A DNA stretch of 64,000 bases from Amblyomma americanum (lineage: Eukaryota; Arthropoda; Arachnida; Ixodida; Ixodidae): positions 54,771,272 to 54,835,271 of the forward strand of contig NC_135500.1 in assembly GCF_052857255.1 (NCBI RefSeq), written 5' to 3'. The translations under genes and the position numbers were made by a program. The stretch's first letter is position 1; the number at the start of each line of letters is the position of its first letter. Of this stretch, positions 21,273 to 33,469 are shown piece by piece. The notes under the pieces were generated by a model, which had not been told where the DNA came from, did no database searches, and saw nothing but the letters and a program-made list of their open reading frames with translations.

Positions 21273-24123
21273 CTAGGCACAAACAAAACCGTAAAAATAA
21301 ACAGGGCAGAAAAGTCTGGAAAATGAGAATAACCACTGGGAAACAAACAGGTGATCTATAACCAGGGCACTGAACGCATCTAATGATGAGCTGTTAGTAA
21401 TACGTATGTCTAGATTGTTCCATTCTCGTGTAGCTCGAGGAAAAAATGAGTATTTGAATATGTCAGTACGGAATGGAAACTCGTTTACTTTGTGTGTGAG
21501 GTTGTGGCGGGTCGATCTAGATTTTGTGGTCGTTATGTATTTTGTAGCGGGCACTTTTAGTTGGTTGTGTATTAGCTGATACATAAGTTTAAGTCTTGCG
21601 AATTTTGCTCTGTTCTCCAGGGTTAGGAGTTCTGCACGTTTTAGTAATTGTGTTGGTGAGTCTGTAAGGGAGTGTTTATTATATACACATCGTAGTGCCT
21701 TTCTCTGCACTCCTTCAAGTCTTTTAATGAGCTTGTTAGTAAAGGGAAACCAAACGGTGTTGCCGTATTCTAGAATTGGTCTGACAATAGTTTTATATGC
21801 TAGTAATTTTGTTTCAGAGGGTGCTAGTTTAAGGCGTCTGTTAATGAAGAAGACTTGTTTTAGTGCAGTAGATGTGATGATGTTAACGTGCGAATCCCAT
21901 CTGAAATCAGAGGTTAGTGTCACACCAAGGTACTTATGCTCAAGGACAGATGCAAGATGAATATTATTAAGCGTGTACTGAAAAGGTGATATGTGTTTTT
22001 TCCTAGTTATAGATAAAAGAACAGATTAATTTAAATTTATGTCCATCTGCCAGTCCTGACACCACTGGTACACTGCTGTTAAGGCGTTATTTAAAACTAA
22101 ATGGTCACCAAAGAGTTAATTTCCTTGTAGAGGACGCAGTCATCTGCGAAAAGTTTATTATTCTGTGAAACACAAGCTGGTAGGTCATTTATAAATATTA
22201 GGAACAGTACTGGTGCTAGGACACTTCCTTGAGGCACTCCTGATGTAACATTAGTTGTCGATGATTTCTCATTGTTAATTTCAACGAATTGCATGCGATT
22301 ACTAAGATAGTCTTTAATCCAGTTTAGAATAGGGCCAGTTCCTAAAACAAGTTGAAGTTTTGCAATAAGTTTAGTAGGCGACACACGGTCAAATGCTTTC
22401 GAGAAGTCTAAAAATATAAGGTCAACTTGTTTCTGGTTATCAATGCTCACGGATATGTTATGTGTTAATTCAATTTATTGAGTAATAGTAGAAAGACCCT
22501 TAAGAAAACCGTGCTGACACGGGGTTAAAATGTCATTTACTTGAAGATAAGCGTTTATGTGTTTTAAAATAATATGTTCTAATAACTTGCAAACTGTGCT
22601 CGCTAGTGATATAGGTCTGAAGTTGGAAGGGTCGGAATTATTTCCTGATTTGTGTATCTGTGTTATCTTGGCTGTTTTCCAATCCCTAGGGAGGGTGCAA
22701 GTGGATAATGATTTGTTAAAAAGTAGTACCAGGAATTTAGCTATCCACTCGGCATATCTATGTAGGAATATGTTAGAGATGTTATCAGGCCCCGGTGCTT
22801 TCTTAGTGTCCAGATTTAGTAAAAGGTTTAACACTCCTGGTTCAGTTACCGTTAGTGGTTCGATTGTCACGCCTGTGCTAGAGTTCATTCCTGGTAGCTC
22901 TCCGTTATCCGTTGTGAAGATGGAACAGAAGTAGTTATTTAAAGTAGTTGCTGCATTTCTGTCATCCTCCGGCGATGCCTGTCTTTCACCTTGTTTTTAG
23001 GGTTTATATAACGCCAGAATTTTTTGGGAGAATTTTTCAGAAATTTAGGAAGTGTTTGTGTAAAATTATATGTCTTGGCCCTCTTCATTTTTGATTTCAA
23101 ATCATAAACAGCAGAAATAAGGTTTAGAAGTGTTCGTTGTGACGGATGGTCTTTCTGTCTCTTTCTGAGTCGTCGAAATTTGCTTTTTGCGTGGATTACG
23201 GTTCGAGTTATTCAGGGGTTATGTTTGTGGGTCTTTTTAGTTTTCAATGGTACGTAGTTAGTGACACAGTATGACACAACTGTTTTAAATTTATGCCATA
23301 GGGATTCGATGTTTGTGTTTGTATCGTGTGCAAGTTGATGGAAGGATGAGAGTTCGAGTGAGAGTGTATCAATGATGCCTGTATCATCGGCTCTGCTGTA
23401 ATCTTTATACATTATTGTTGATCGTGAAGACGGTAGAGAACCATTATATGGGATATCACAATAGACCAGTTTGTGGTCTGACAGGCCGGCTGACACTTCG
23501 AATTTTGCCTCATGGATAGGCAAATGAATACTAAGAAATACTAGGTCTAAAATGTTTGAGCTATATCCTTGTACATGCGTAGGCTCGTTTATTATCTGGG
23601 TTAGATCAAAAGAAAGCATGATATCGAAAAGAACATGGGCGCAAGGTGATCGATGGTGTAGTGTGTGCCAGTTAATGTCAGGTAGATTGAAATCGCCCAG
23701 TAATATCACCTTGTTTCCCTTCACATGCTGCTGCATATACGCGTACAAACATTGCATTGTAATCAGATCGGAAGAAGGTCAGCGATAGATGCATCCCACA
23801 GTGATGGTAGTATCTACAAGGCAAAGTTTACAAAAAACTGCTTCAATACAAAAAACTGCTTCAACTCCTTCAAAGTCCGGCAAGGTAATGAACGGTATTT
23901 CTTTTTTTATCAACAAAGTAACGCCTCCGCCTCGTGTTTGCCGATCTTTGCGAATAATGACGTAGTTTGGGGGAGTTATTTCAAAGTCTTTGATGTCTTT
24001 GGTTAGCCAAGTTTCTGTTATGGCGATGAATTCTGGCTCAAAGTTTAATATTATCGATTCGAGGGGATCAAGCTTGTTAATTATACTTAGAGCGTTAACA
24101 TTAACGAAGGTTATTTTGGACAC
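21273..24123 (-). pseudogene. LINE ORF2 (endonuclease and RT), several breaks
   Basis: The endonuclease is in two frames. The 24123-23779 piece has 'FVNVNALSIINKLDPLES', 'IAITETWLTKDI' and 'RKDRQTRGGGVTLLIKK'. The 23757-23212 piece has 'ILLGDFNLPDINW', 'ILDLVFLSIHLPI' and 'GLSDHKLVYCDIPY'. The RT is at 22888-22475 ('LNLDTKKAPGPDNISN', 'DPSNFRPISLASTVCKLLEH') and 22450-22097 ('LIFLDFSKAFDRVSP', 'GVPQGSVLAPVLFLIFINDL', 'LFADDCVLY'). A TAA falls between the two RT pieces. The C-terminus is at 21923-21273, including 'LLAYKTIVRPILEYGNTVW'. Catalytic residues are present in both domains, but at least three lesions interrupt the frame. Confidence 0.85.
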
Positions 24124-24161
24124 TGGAGGCGGCGCGGACGCAGGTTCCGCGTATCGGGGTC

Positions 24162-24920
24162 CTAGATTTTTTGTTTATTTGAAGTGGATACTACGGGGGA
24201 CACCGCGTTTTTTTCTTCATCACAAAAATAAAGGCGACCGTTGATCTTTAGTGTGTCATAAACCAAAGCCACTTTATCACCAGAGTCCTTCTTTGGTTTC
24301 CCATATTCCCATAGCCTCCGCCTAATGTCTCGAATACAGGGTGAAAAATCTTCGCTGATGACGTAGTCGCTCCCCTTCAGTTTGTGACAGCTTCGCAAAA
24401 TTTTTGTTTTCTCTCGGAAATCTAACAGCTTTAAAATTATTGACCTTGTTTTGTTTACCTCCGGTTTGCCTAATCGATCGATCCTTTCGATTGAGACCTC
24501 ATCTAACTTTAAAGTATCCTTAATGACCTTTTCGTTCACTGCCTGTTCCTGGGATTTGGAGTTTTCTTCTTCATCTTCTGGCATACCATACACGATGAGG
24601 TTAGATCTTCTGGATCGATTTTCTAGGTCATCTATTCTTAACTCCAGGGATGACACTTGTTTTTGTAGGCTAGCGATTTGTTTAGTGCAGGCTGATACAT
24701 TATTTTCAAGGCATGTTAGACGTTCTAGCTTTTCTTCGATCGACGTCAGTCGTTCTTCTTTTATAGACTTTATGTCGGCAGCGATTTGTTTTAGCTGTTC
24801 TGAAAGTTCCGACATCCCGGGCCCGGGATTTGTCTCGACATCACCGGCAAGCAATAGCAACTTTGCAAGGCACACTATGTCATACAAAGCATCCAGAAGT
24901 ACCGCAGGGCACGGCAGCAT
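24162..24920 (-). CDS. LINE ORF1 protein with 2A-like motif and coiled coil, intact
   Basis: 252 codons, ATG at 24920. Residues 1-26 are hydrophobic ('LYDIVCLAKLLLLAG'). 'GDVETNPGP' follows at about residues 27-35 (24819-24845), the consensus of 2A-like ribosome-skipping peptides. If it works, translation would release the leader and restart at the proline. A long coiled coil follows ('LERLTCLENNVSACTKQI', 'QVSSLELRIDDLENRSRRSN') and then a domain with 'LIVYGMPEDEEEN' and 'KTRSIILKLLDFREKTKIL'. This matches the RNA-binding ORF1 type with coiled-coil trimerisation found in several LINE groups. Its presumed job is to package element RNA. Confidence 0.8.
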   Translation of the reverse strand: MLPCPAVLLDALYDIVCLAKLLLLAGDVETNPGPGMSELSEQLKQIAADIKSIKEERLTSIEEKLERLTCLENNVSACTKQIASLQKQVSSLELRIDDLENRSRRSNLIVYGMPEDEEENSKSQEQAVNEKVIKDTLKLDEVSIERIDRLGKPEVNKTRSIILKLLDFREKTKILRSCHKLKGSDYVISEDFSPCIRDIRRRLWEYGKPKKDSGDKVALVYDTLKINGRLYFCDEEKNAVSPVVSTSNKQKI

Positions 24921-24967
24921 GACAAGACCGCGCTCGCTAGAGCGAAAACATTTAAACGTGTTCTTAC

Positions 24968-25322
24968 CTGCACGTAGAAGACAAACGGATGAGCCATCTG
25001 CGTGTAAGCCGTGCTGCCGTGCCCTTTGGGATGCGGTGGCGCGTTGGCGGGTTTTATCCTCGGGAAGGGGGGTGGCGCTGCGCTGAACGGCTTGAAGAAT
25101 TCACTTCCACTGGAAGTAGACGATGATGGCGTCCCATTCGCAGGTTCCAGGATAGTAAGCGGCAAAATGCTGGCGTTCTGTAGCACATGCGCGTGGTGAA
25201 TCACGAAAGGCCGGTTGAACTCTTGTTGTCCCGCTGGTATCAGCAGCAGGCTGGCGACGATCTGCACGTAGAAGACAAACGGATGAGCCATCTGCGTGTA
25301 AGCCCTGCTGCCGTGCCCTTCA
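24968..25322 (-). repeat. Partial 294-bp tandem repeat at the 5' end of the LINE
   Basis: 'ctgcacgtagaagacaaacg' occurs at 24968 and again at 25262, 294 bp apart. About 55-60 bp are repeated, with one difference near the end. On the minus strand both copies encode 'AYTQMAHPFVFYVQ'. In the ORF1-proximal copy this is followed directly by 'caggtaagaa', a strong splice-donor-like sequence. The distal copy has 'cagatcgtc' there. The layout suggests 5' monomers like those of the LINE at 38341. Confidence 0.7.
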
Positions 25323-27153
25323 CAATCTCACAATATATGCCCAACATTCTCGGACAACAATTATGTCTACTGGAAAAATGTAAGGTACAGATATGAGAAT
25401 ATTGAAGATAATGGTTCACTCTTCTGATATGTAGCCAAATCGTTGTTTTGTGATGTCTCCATTGGTCGCATCAAGCAGTTAAGGCTGCCACAAAAAAACG
25501 AATGGGGGAATACTTGACGATAGCAAAAACGTTAATAGCGAAAAATGGAAGCCTGCCGCCAGGAGATTTTTGCAGAAATTAATTGTTATAGTGGAATCCT
25601 ATAACATATGAAAACAAAGCGTTCATTCAATTTTTGCCGTTCCAAGAACGCTTTCGTCCAGAATTGTTATTAATGATCGCCTAAATATTGGAACTACAGC
25701 AACAGCGAGCGGGTTGCGGATTGCGCATTCTCTGTGCCCCCTCCCCCCCCCCCCTCTTTTGACACAGCAGTCCTAGCACATCGGCGCCAGTGAATAATAG
25801 TCAAGATCACAGAAACGACTCGGAGAAAGCGATATTATTCACTGTACATTAAAGTATGCGCATAGAACAGCGAACTGGTTGGGTTGTTGCGCATACATTA
25901 TTAGGCAATAGAGTGCGAAACAGGGTGTAAAAGCTTACGAAATGTACGCCAATGGCTAATCGCGTCTAGTTTCCATAGGGAACACACACAAATACAGCGT
26001 GTGACAAGGAGCACGAACTGCCACCTTGTATCCTTATATTCCTGTAATTTCGTCAGCATTTAGTCACACTACATCTCAAATCCTGCAGGAAGCCATAGTC
26101 AGTAGCCAGTGTGCCTCAAAGTTTCTGATACCATTCTGAGCATGGTGGTTGCGCAGCCGAGGGCGACTGCGGCGTTGTGAACCTGTTTACAGCCTGCAAA
26201 GGGTCTGTCTATAAATTTCGGATGTAGTATGCTAAACCCTACTGAAAATAGTGCAAGAACTTTTCTCTTCGCGTGCTCTAGGTGGAAGGAAAATCATGCA
26301 AAACATTTTATTTCGCATAACATTGATTCAATTTTTTATTTGCCTCTCTAAGGCCCCGCTATTGAGTATTCCATCGGGAGATGGCGTAAAGTACGGCGAC
26401 AACAGTTAGAGATGAATTTCGATTGCGGTCTTGAATTGGGGAAGGCCTGCCAACAATGCTATGTAGGCGGGAAGGTTGCTGGTGTCCAAGGCTGTGCTTA
26501 GAAAAATGACTTCTGAAACCTTTTATGGACTTGCAAAAGGTTAATAGATTTAAGGCGGCTAGAATGAGAGGAACGATAGACTGGACGGATGGAGATATTG
26601 TCCGACGGCAAGGTACGAAAAAAACCTGTGGTGGAGGCAGACTCGTGCTAATTTACGCACGTACGTCCAAAGCAGCAATATAATATAGAATAGTTACAAG
26701 GAGAGTTGTTTAGCCAACCAATTTCACTAAAATCTCACGTTCCTTGGTTTACTCTCTGAAATATAAAATTGCGTATTTCACGTCTACCTTGCCTCGAAAG
26801 GCAACTCCGTTGTTTTAATGCCAAGCACGCATTTTAATGCAACCGGTTTGGTGCAGACTTATAACCAAGGCCACCGGCGAAAATAAGTTTCGTTATACTT
26901 CGAATTCGAAAGCTAAAGTTTACCAGAAAGGACCGTGAAGAAAGCCGTTTTGCTCTGTGGAGTATACCTTTAATTAAAATCTTTCCTCAGGTTGCATCGA
27001 ACAGCCGTCCATGTATATAAAAGACATCAATGTGGCGTACGATACAGTGCAGTAGAATAAGTACTTTCCAAGCTGTACAACTCTCTGAATAGTTTAAGGC
27101 TCTCAGCTCGGTTTAGGCTCATCTAAGGCCTACCGTTGGCAAATATTTTCCAG
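25323..27153. other. Unassigned stretch upstream of candidate exon
   Basis: AT-rich, with one C-run at 25740-25755. No coding or repeat family is recognised. A promoter or 5' untranslated exon for the gene starting at 27154 could lie here, but I see no convincing signal. Confidence 0.4.
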
Positions 27154-27235
27154 GTCATGAGAAGGCCCTCAGCGGAAAAGCGGCAGGCCGGCGCTGTCGT
27201 CCAGCCCACGCAGCTCCAGCAAAATGCAGCCGCAG
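27154..27235 (+). CDS. Candidate exon 1 of a membrane-protein gene
   Basis: An 82-bp segment bounded by 'aaatattttccag' (acceptor) and 'gcaggtaac' (donor). The frame reads 'VMRRPSAEKRQAGAVVQPTQ' then 'LQQNAAA', and leaves one base (phase 1) for the next exon. An ATG at 27157 could be the start codon, which would make the first two or three bases 5' untranslated sequence. The Ala/Gln/Pro-rich composition resembles the next exon at 29347, whose start phase fits exactly. Joining the two gives an uninterrupted frame. The function is unknown. It could instead be a chance open segment. Confidence 0.45.
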
Positions 27236-29346
27236 GTAACAGGTTGCTCTTCAGTGTATACATGCGAAAGGTTCCAGGTGAGCTGGGATCCGTGGTTACC
27301 ATACTGTTCGACCATAAATGTCATAGAATCAGAAGATTGTCTGCTGAAGTGCATGTGTGGCCGCTGAGTTCATGCCGTGACTATTTTCGAGCCTAATCAT
27401 AGCCTTGCTCACGATAACGCTCACGAGTTCCAACGAAACACTGCTGTGATCCCCGCCTCTGCAATTCAAAGCGAAATTTATGGTACTCCTTGATTCAACG
27501 TGATGCTTCTTGCGCACCATGATGTACAAAGCAAGAAATGTAACTCGAACAAGACAACCGAGTCACCACACGCAAAATAAGTATATCTAAGCCAGCGGAA
27601 TCTGAATACTAGCTACCTTCTTTCAACATTGAAGACTCTTCTTCACAAGTATTAATCAGCCTCGCTTGTATTTCCTCTTCATGAGCTAAACATGCCGGTG
27701 CTTTTGTTCTACCGCCATAGTTTCCTTGTTCGCGTTTCATTCATTGCTAATAACACATAGGACGCAAAAAATAGCGCATGAAATAGTAGGAGAGCAGAAA
27801 AGAATATATTTTGAAAGCGAAAGATTCACTACTCCCTTCCGTAGCTTCTTCGCCGTGTGCATCACTTGACCTTCAATCGATGAAAACCCACGTGACCGCA
27901 ATGACGTCACTTAGCTGCCGTCGCCGCCGAAACCGAGCGTTCGCCTCTGTTTCTATAGGCCGTCGGCGTTCATTGTGTTCATTGGCGTTGGCGTTGACAA
28001 CATTCTATACTCCGATGAATGAGTAACGGAAGTGCGCATAACTGGCTCCCTCGGACATTGGACGACTCAATCGTGCCTTTAGGTACGTAGCGGTGCTGAG
28101 AGAAAGATCTTGGCTGCATGCATTAACGCTTACAACGTTGCGACAAACACGCGGCACTGCCGCAGTAGGCCGCAGCGTTCATCGGGTGGCCAATCTCTCG
28201 CGATCAACTTTTAACTGCCACCTGTCAGGAAGGAAGGGTGGTCGCGATGCCTACCCAGTGTGCGCAACGCACTCAACGTTAGAGACGCCAAGCCGCATCT
28301 ACTTGCCCGATACAACACACCTTTCGCTCTCTAACCAGATTCAACAGTAGTTATACCGCAGCTAATTTTTGTTGGCCACAAGCCCAGCATGCGACATGAA
28401 AATCACGCCATTCATTTTGTACGAAATAACAAGAAAACTGGGTGATATCTAGCCACCAAATTTCATTTCCGGTTTGTCATTCAAACCTATGATAAAGCTG
28501 CGTGCTTTAGTCTAAACGTTTTCGGCAGTAGTACCCACTGCCCAACGCTGAAATCGACATAGGCGTAACTGTGCGTTTACGTTTCATTCGATGTTCACAT
28601 ATGTTCGAGGTCCGTGCTCACATTTGCATGTCACACACAAACAAAAATATTGTAGAGAGGGACGTACATGGGTTTCTTGCATACAGGAAGTGAAGAGGGA
28701 GGAGGAATTTTCAGGGAGCTTGCCAACGTTTCGACAAGAGGACTTCTCTTCGTGTGGGCACAGCGTTCATCATCTGCGCGGTGGAGGAAGGTCTGGTGTG
28801 GGGGAGGGCGTGACGGGAGAACGGTGTCAGGATGGAGAGCGTGAATCTTGTCCATGCATGGCGGCTGGTAAAGCGGATAGAATAGGTGACCAGGAAAACT
28901 ATGAAAAGAAATAAGCCAGTTGAGCAGCAAGCAATCCTTGTGTGAGGAGGGTGGAGAGTAGCGAACGTGGCCTTACACTGAAATGCTGCCTGTCCACACA
29001 TGAGGTAAATACCCTTTAGCGGTCGCCATGCCTGGACAAGATTGACGCTGCCCATCGTAACACTATTCACGCTTCAAACCATCCTCCCCCTCACCGGGGC
29101 TTCCTCCTCGTATTGAGGGCCCTGCTTATACCTTGCTAGAGATGGCTTGCCCCGACTAAAAAAAAACACCAGGCTCACACAAGCGGAGCGCGAGAGCTGC
29201 TCTGTGATTTTAGGGCTGCTTTTTCAGGCAAAACACCAAACCGGGAGAAAGTATTTCCCACTAATGCATTGGAACAAAAATGCCTTTCTTAGTGGTCTCC
29301 TTTTTTTACCTTGGCATGAATCGACTGATTCCTCTTCATGGCTCAG
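27236..29346. other. Probable intron 1 with repeat debris
   Basis: It lies between the two candidate exons. About 28190-28225 holds 'aacttttaactgccacctg', similar to the inverse of the SINE copies near 33560 and 48110, so a small SINE remnant is likely. The segment 27800-28110 has a simple 'ggcgttggcgttg' stretch. No other gene is supported. Confidence 0.4.
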
Positions 29347-29871
29347 GATTGGCCACCTCCTGGGGAACGGCTCCATCTGCTCAAGCTGCCGGTCCTGCTG
29401 TTCCACCCGTGACTGCCATCTCTGCCACTCCGCCTGCTGCTCCTCTCGAAGGCGCAGACTTCATCTACGGCCTTCCTGGGTGCATCTACCCACCTCAGTG
29501 GCACTTCCTGCCGCCAGCCCGCAATGTCGGATGGAATGCGCCCCCTCCAGAAAACTTCCTCGCCCTTCCGCCGTCACAGTTTGGCGCTACGTTTCCAGCT
29601 GCTCTTGCTCCCACGCTGCCGAGATCCGAGCTGCCAGCTCCAGCCGGTATTACAGCTGCGGCCCCATGCGACACGTTACCGAGGCCCCAGCTCCCTGCTC
29701 CAGCTCCTCTTATAGGAACAGCCCCTAACGGACAACTACCCAGACCCCAGCTCACTTGTCTAGCTCCTGTGGCAGCAGCAGCAGCGTCTCATGCCACGCT
29801 ACCGAGACCCCAGCCCGCTCGTCTTGCTGATGCTGCAGCGGTGGCCCCTCGGCGAAGAAAACGCGCAAAAG
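29347..29871 (+). CDS. Candidate exon 2: proline/alanine-rich region
   Basis: Exactly 525 bp, phase 1 at both ends. It is bounded by 'ttcctcttcatggctcag' (acceptor) and 'gcaaaaggtactg' (donor). It encodes about 175 residues rich in Pro, Ala and Leu. The segment 'YGLPGCIYPPQWHFLPPARN' is followed by three or four imperfect 20-21 residue repeats built on 'LPRPQLPAPAP' (about 29617-29830), and it ends with a basic cluster 'RRRKRAK'. Proline-rich and unstructured, it suits a cytoplasmic tail. An in-frame ATG at 29316 means it could alternatively be a first exon. Its end phase matches the exon at 50401. No family is recognised. Confidence 0.55.
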
Positions 29872-31671
29872 GTACTGCCGCTTAGTTCCTAAATTTTTAG
29901 TCAAGAAGCGAATAGAGCTAATTTTCGTCGGGTCGCTGAAAAATCTCGGCACTGCCCAAATACAAGCGCTTTAAGTAACGAGCGGCAAGCTTAAGCTGAA
30001 GGTGGCCCACCCCTCTCTTCCAACTTCTACCACGCATCAGGCATTAGGAGAAAGGCAGCGGCGTTTGAACAGATTTTCACCGCAATCGCACTAACCTGCT
30101 GGTTTCGGCTAAATCATGCAAACATTGGCGTACCTTCAAGCAAGAACGCTTCCTCGGAAGCGAAACGGTTTATTTTCGGCTTCAGAGTAAGTTATTATGG
30201 CTTGATTGCCTTAAACAATATCGTAAGCCGCCTGATGTGTTTGCTGAAGCTTTCAGCAAATACTACTCAGTTGTTCCGGAAAACTAGGCAGGTTTACCTA
30301 TTAATGCCCACCAACACTTTGTCTGCACCCTGCTGGGTTGTTGCTCTTCCCAGCGAAGCCTGAAGAGTATTCCATTACATATAAACAAGCTATCAGCCTG
30401 ACGAAGGACGTCTTGGTCTCCAAGACCAGATGTGCTTGGCATTGCATAGCCTGTCCACGGCGTCCACTTGTGCTAGACGCTGGCATCTTTCTTCATTATT
30501 TTGCGCAGTAGCAGGTAATCAATAAATAAAATTAGCGGTCTAATCCGTGGTACGCCTAGATTATTCCAATGCAGGATTGCACGCGTGCTGACTCACGTTC
30601 GGTTGGCATAAAAGAAGTGCAGTTTTCGGGGAGATTTACTTTTATTCACGTGTGTGCTGTGTGCCGTCGCGCAGGACAGCGAATAGCGGCATGTTGTAAC
30701 CGAAGCAAGACACATAGTTGATGCTGGTTACATCGAGGTGTAATGCAAAGATGTAATCTACTACCACAACTACTACTTCTGGTAGTGACTTGAAGTTGGT
30801 TTTTAACAACTGTGACCCTGAGTAGTTCGCGCATGAACACTGGCATCTGCTGTGATTTCTTAGCATCGACGTTATTTCCGGGCACGGTGAAAGGCCCCGA
30901 GATGCACGATTTTCGGCCACCTCGCGGACAGGTGCCGCCATCTGGCGCCACCAGCGCGATTCATGTTTGAACGGTTGTGTACCGCGCGGCGGCGGCAATC
31001 TCCCAAACTATTAAATTAATTTTACGTCTTCGCAATTCCTTTATTGTAGGTAGTAATTAAAAAAATGTTGCAGTTATTTCTGCTGTACTGCTGTTATTGA
31101 CGATATTTGAAGTAATACTTCCGACAACAACACAGGAGAATTCTTGAATCTGCTTTGAGCCTCAGTTGAGCACCTGTGAATGTCGTGTAGCCTTGGTGGA
31201 GGGAACGTGACAGTCAATGGGAGCTGAAAATCTAGCCGTTAACAGAATTCCTGCATTAATAATCGTGATGTACGTTCTTTATGTACACCACCGGCGACTC
31301 GTTGATCTCTCTCACGGCTTCATAGCGATCTCGCGCACATTATAATCACTTTGTTCCTGATGGCTTCGGTACCGCAACAAGCCTCGGTTGCGGATTTGTT
31401 GTTCGTATGGCAGGCTGCTCTTAAAAGTTCGTTCTTTCTGCGGTCAGGAACTATAGGCAATGCTTATGAACCTCGAAGCGTGATTGCAGACTGTAAGCGG
31501 TGCTGTCCCGCAGGAGGGAGAGAGAGATGTTATGGAATACAGGAGAGGGGCCTGGCTGGTTTTTAGCGCAAAGGTTGGATGGATGGTCTAAACATCCCCT
31601 CTGCAACACGACGCTGGCGGGCTTCGCAAGGTTTAGAAATAATTTATATTTAACCAGGAGCATTAGTGGCT
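29872..31671. other. Intronic stretch, nothing assigned
   Basis: Within the proposed intron between 29871 and 50401. AT-rich with short open frames only. Confidence 0.45.
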
Positions 31672-31983
31672 CCACGTGGAAAAATATTATCCGGCGTTGG
31701 CGACTGGTTGAAGCTTCGCCACCGCAACCCGACCGCGGCGGCTGCGTTTTTATGGAGGAAAAACGCTAAGGCGTCCGTGTGCTGTGCGATGTCAGTGCAC
31801 GTTAAAGATCCCCAGGTGGTCGAAATTATTCCGGAGCCCTCCACTACGGACCTATTTGTTCCTCTCTTCTTTCACTCCCTCCTTTATCCCTTCCCTTACG
31901 GCGCGGTTCAGGTGTCCAACGATATATGAGACAGATACTGCGCCATTTCCTTTCCACCAAAAACCAATTATAATTATATAATC
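31672..31983 (+). mobile_element. tRNA-derived SINE with altered 5' end
   Basis: From 31730 it matches the full copy at 34584 nearly base for base: 'aacccgaccgcggcggctgc', 'cgatgtcagtgcacgttaaa', 'gagccctccactacgg', 'tgtccaacgatatatgagac'. The first 55-60 bp differ from the tRNA-like head, so the A-box is lost or replaced. The tail is 'ccaaaaaccaattataatta'. Confidence 0.85.
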
Positions 31984-32300
31984 CCCGGAGAAGCACCTAG
32001 GTGGGCAAGCTATGTAGCGAAACATTGCGGCGTGTCACATGAATTCCTGGCCACCAGATTGTGAGCAAACTGACTGCCGCCAAACGGGGTAGTTTATTTA
32101 ATGATTCGTAGCGAGGAGTCCCTCGGGAAGAGCAACCTGGGTCGTTCCGCCCAGTAGGTAGCAGCACCTGCTGGCGACGGGCAATGGCGCATCGCTTAAC
32201 CGCTGTATCATTGCGCCATCAGCGGCATGATCACTTCTAGTGACATATGAGTGCAAAGCAGAGAATGACGAATTCCGCTATCACGCCATACCGTCAAAGT
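31984..32300 (-). mobile_element. Second SINE family, copy 1
   Basis: On the minus strand this family has a tRNA-like head with an A-box of type 'gcagcggttaagcg'. Here the plus strand reads 'gcgcatcgcttaaccgctgt'. The distal end carries 'ggagaagcacctag'. Other copies are at 32872, 33470 and 48005. B-box sequence is weak. Identity between copies is roughly 70-80 percent by eye. Confidence 0.6.
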
Positions 32301-32871
32301 GGAGCATAGGTGCACCCTCCTATTTTTCTAACGGTTGTAAGCTCAATCACTATAAAACAATTAACCGTTTCTGAAAGTACAAGTTCTAGTTCCTTTCGGG
32401 ATATACTGATTTTTACTGCTAAATATCCCGTCCCTGATACCCTGCTTTTAGTGTCCTCTACCGTGTACACACGCACGTTACCTTCGTTATGAGTGAACCC
32501 TAGTGCCCCACTCATTTGGCTGGCATCGACAGTGGGATGGATACTACGACATCAATAAAAACGTCTTGCTTCTTCCGGCTTACCACACACTCTACATAAA
32601 TTATTCTCCTCTCTATAGTTTGTGTTTCTCCTGGTTGTAAGGAACCCTGATCGGGCTACAAACAACAAGGTACACAAAAGATAACAGGGCGCAGGAACAA
32701 TAGGGTATTAATTCATGAATGGATTTGTTAGCAGCGTCTGCTTTGAAACGGAATAGTTGCAGTTTAACGCTATGGCATTAAAGCTCCTGTTCGGATAACC
32801 CGGTGTGAGCGCTGTGACCAAAAAGCACTAATTTGGCAGGTGGCGCCTGGAGGAGGCAGGAGGGCCACCTA
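32301..32871. other. Unassigned stretch between SINE copies
   Basis: No gene or repeat is recognised. Confidence 0.45.
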
Positions 32872-33150
32872 GGTCACGTGATGGCATCATCGCAGCCTGC
32901 CCACCGGATAGTGAGCAAACCGCCCACCGTGGCAGTTAAATTAATCTTTGGCCGTTCGTGAGGAGCAACCTGAGTTTCACAAAGTCCACTGCTGGGATGA
33001 CCTCCCATTGCAGGGCAGTGGTGCATCGCTTAACCGCTGCAGCACTTCGCCAGAAGGAATACGAGGACTCCCAGGGATCTATGAATGTAAAGTAGAAATT
33101 TTTCTCTGGATATATTGGGATTAGAACATTACAATACCCACGTCCTCTCC
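32872..33150 (-). mobile_element. Second SINE family, copy 2
   Basis: Shares 'cacctaggtcacgtga', 'gcatcgcttaaccgctgcag' and 'gactcccagggatctatgaa' with the other copies. It is followed by a C-run at 33150-33162. Confidence 0.6.
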
Positions 33151-33469
33151 CCCCCCCCCCCTTTCTGTGAACAAAAGCAAATAGAAATGGTATTTACTTT
33201 TACATGCTAGCAATATTTGACCTGAACACGTATCCTTACGTGACTAGTAGGCTTCGGAGCTGCCAGATGGATTGGTGGATTCAAGATAGGAGCGTGCCCT
33301 TTTAAAGAGGGTGGTTGCTGTTGCCTAGTGCCCAGGTTTCTTTTTTAAAGCCAAAGCATTAGTACCCCCCCCCCCTGCACCCCCCCCCCCCCCCGTCGAA
33401 AAAAATCCTCTGGCGTCAGCGCTGTCGACACTTTGAGATATCACAACCGAAGCAGCCGAAGCAACCGGC

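Larger units (their letters stand above)
21042..25322 (-). mobile_element. CR1/L2-like LINE with 5' repeat, ORF1 and ORF2
   Basis: Minus strand. It has 5' repeat units (24968-25322), ORF1 (24920-24162), endonuclease (24123-23212), RT (about 23210-22000), a C-terminal domain (21923-21273), and a 3' end. The 3' end reads 'gggacttacagtatcaaatt' on the minus strand, followed by an A-rich tail at about 21040. All parts are in order and present. ORF1 is intact while ORF2 carries several frame breaks, so the copy is inactive but fairly young. It lies in the region upstream of the first exon of the candidate host gene. Confidence 0.85.

Noticed and set aside
28591..28914. 107-codon plus-strand frame and its opposing frame as a gene
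   Set aside because: No recognisable domain or convincing borders; both strands are open, which suggests composition.
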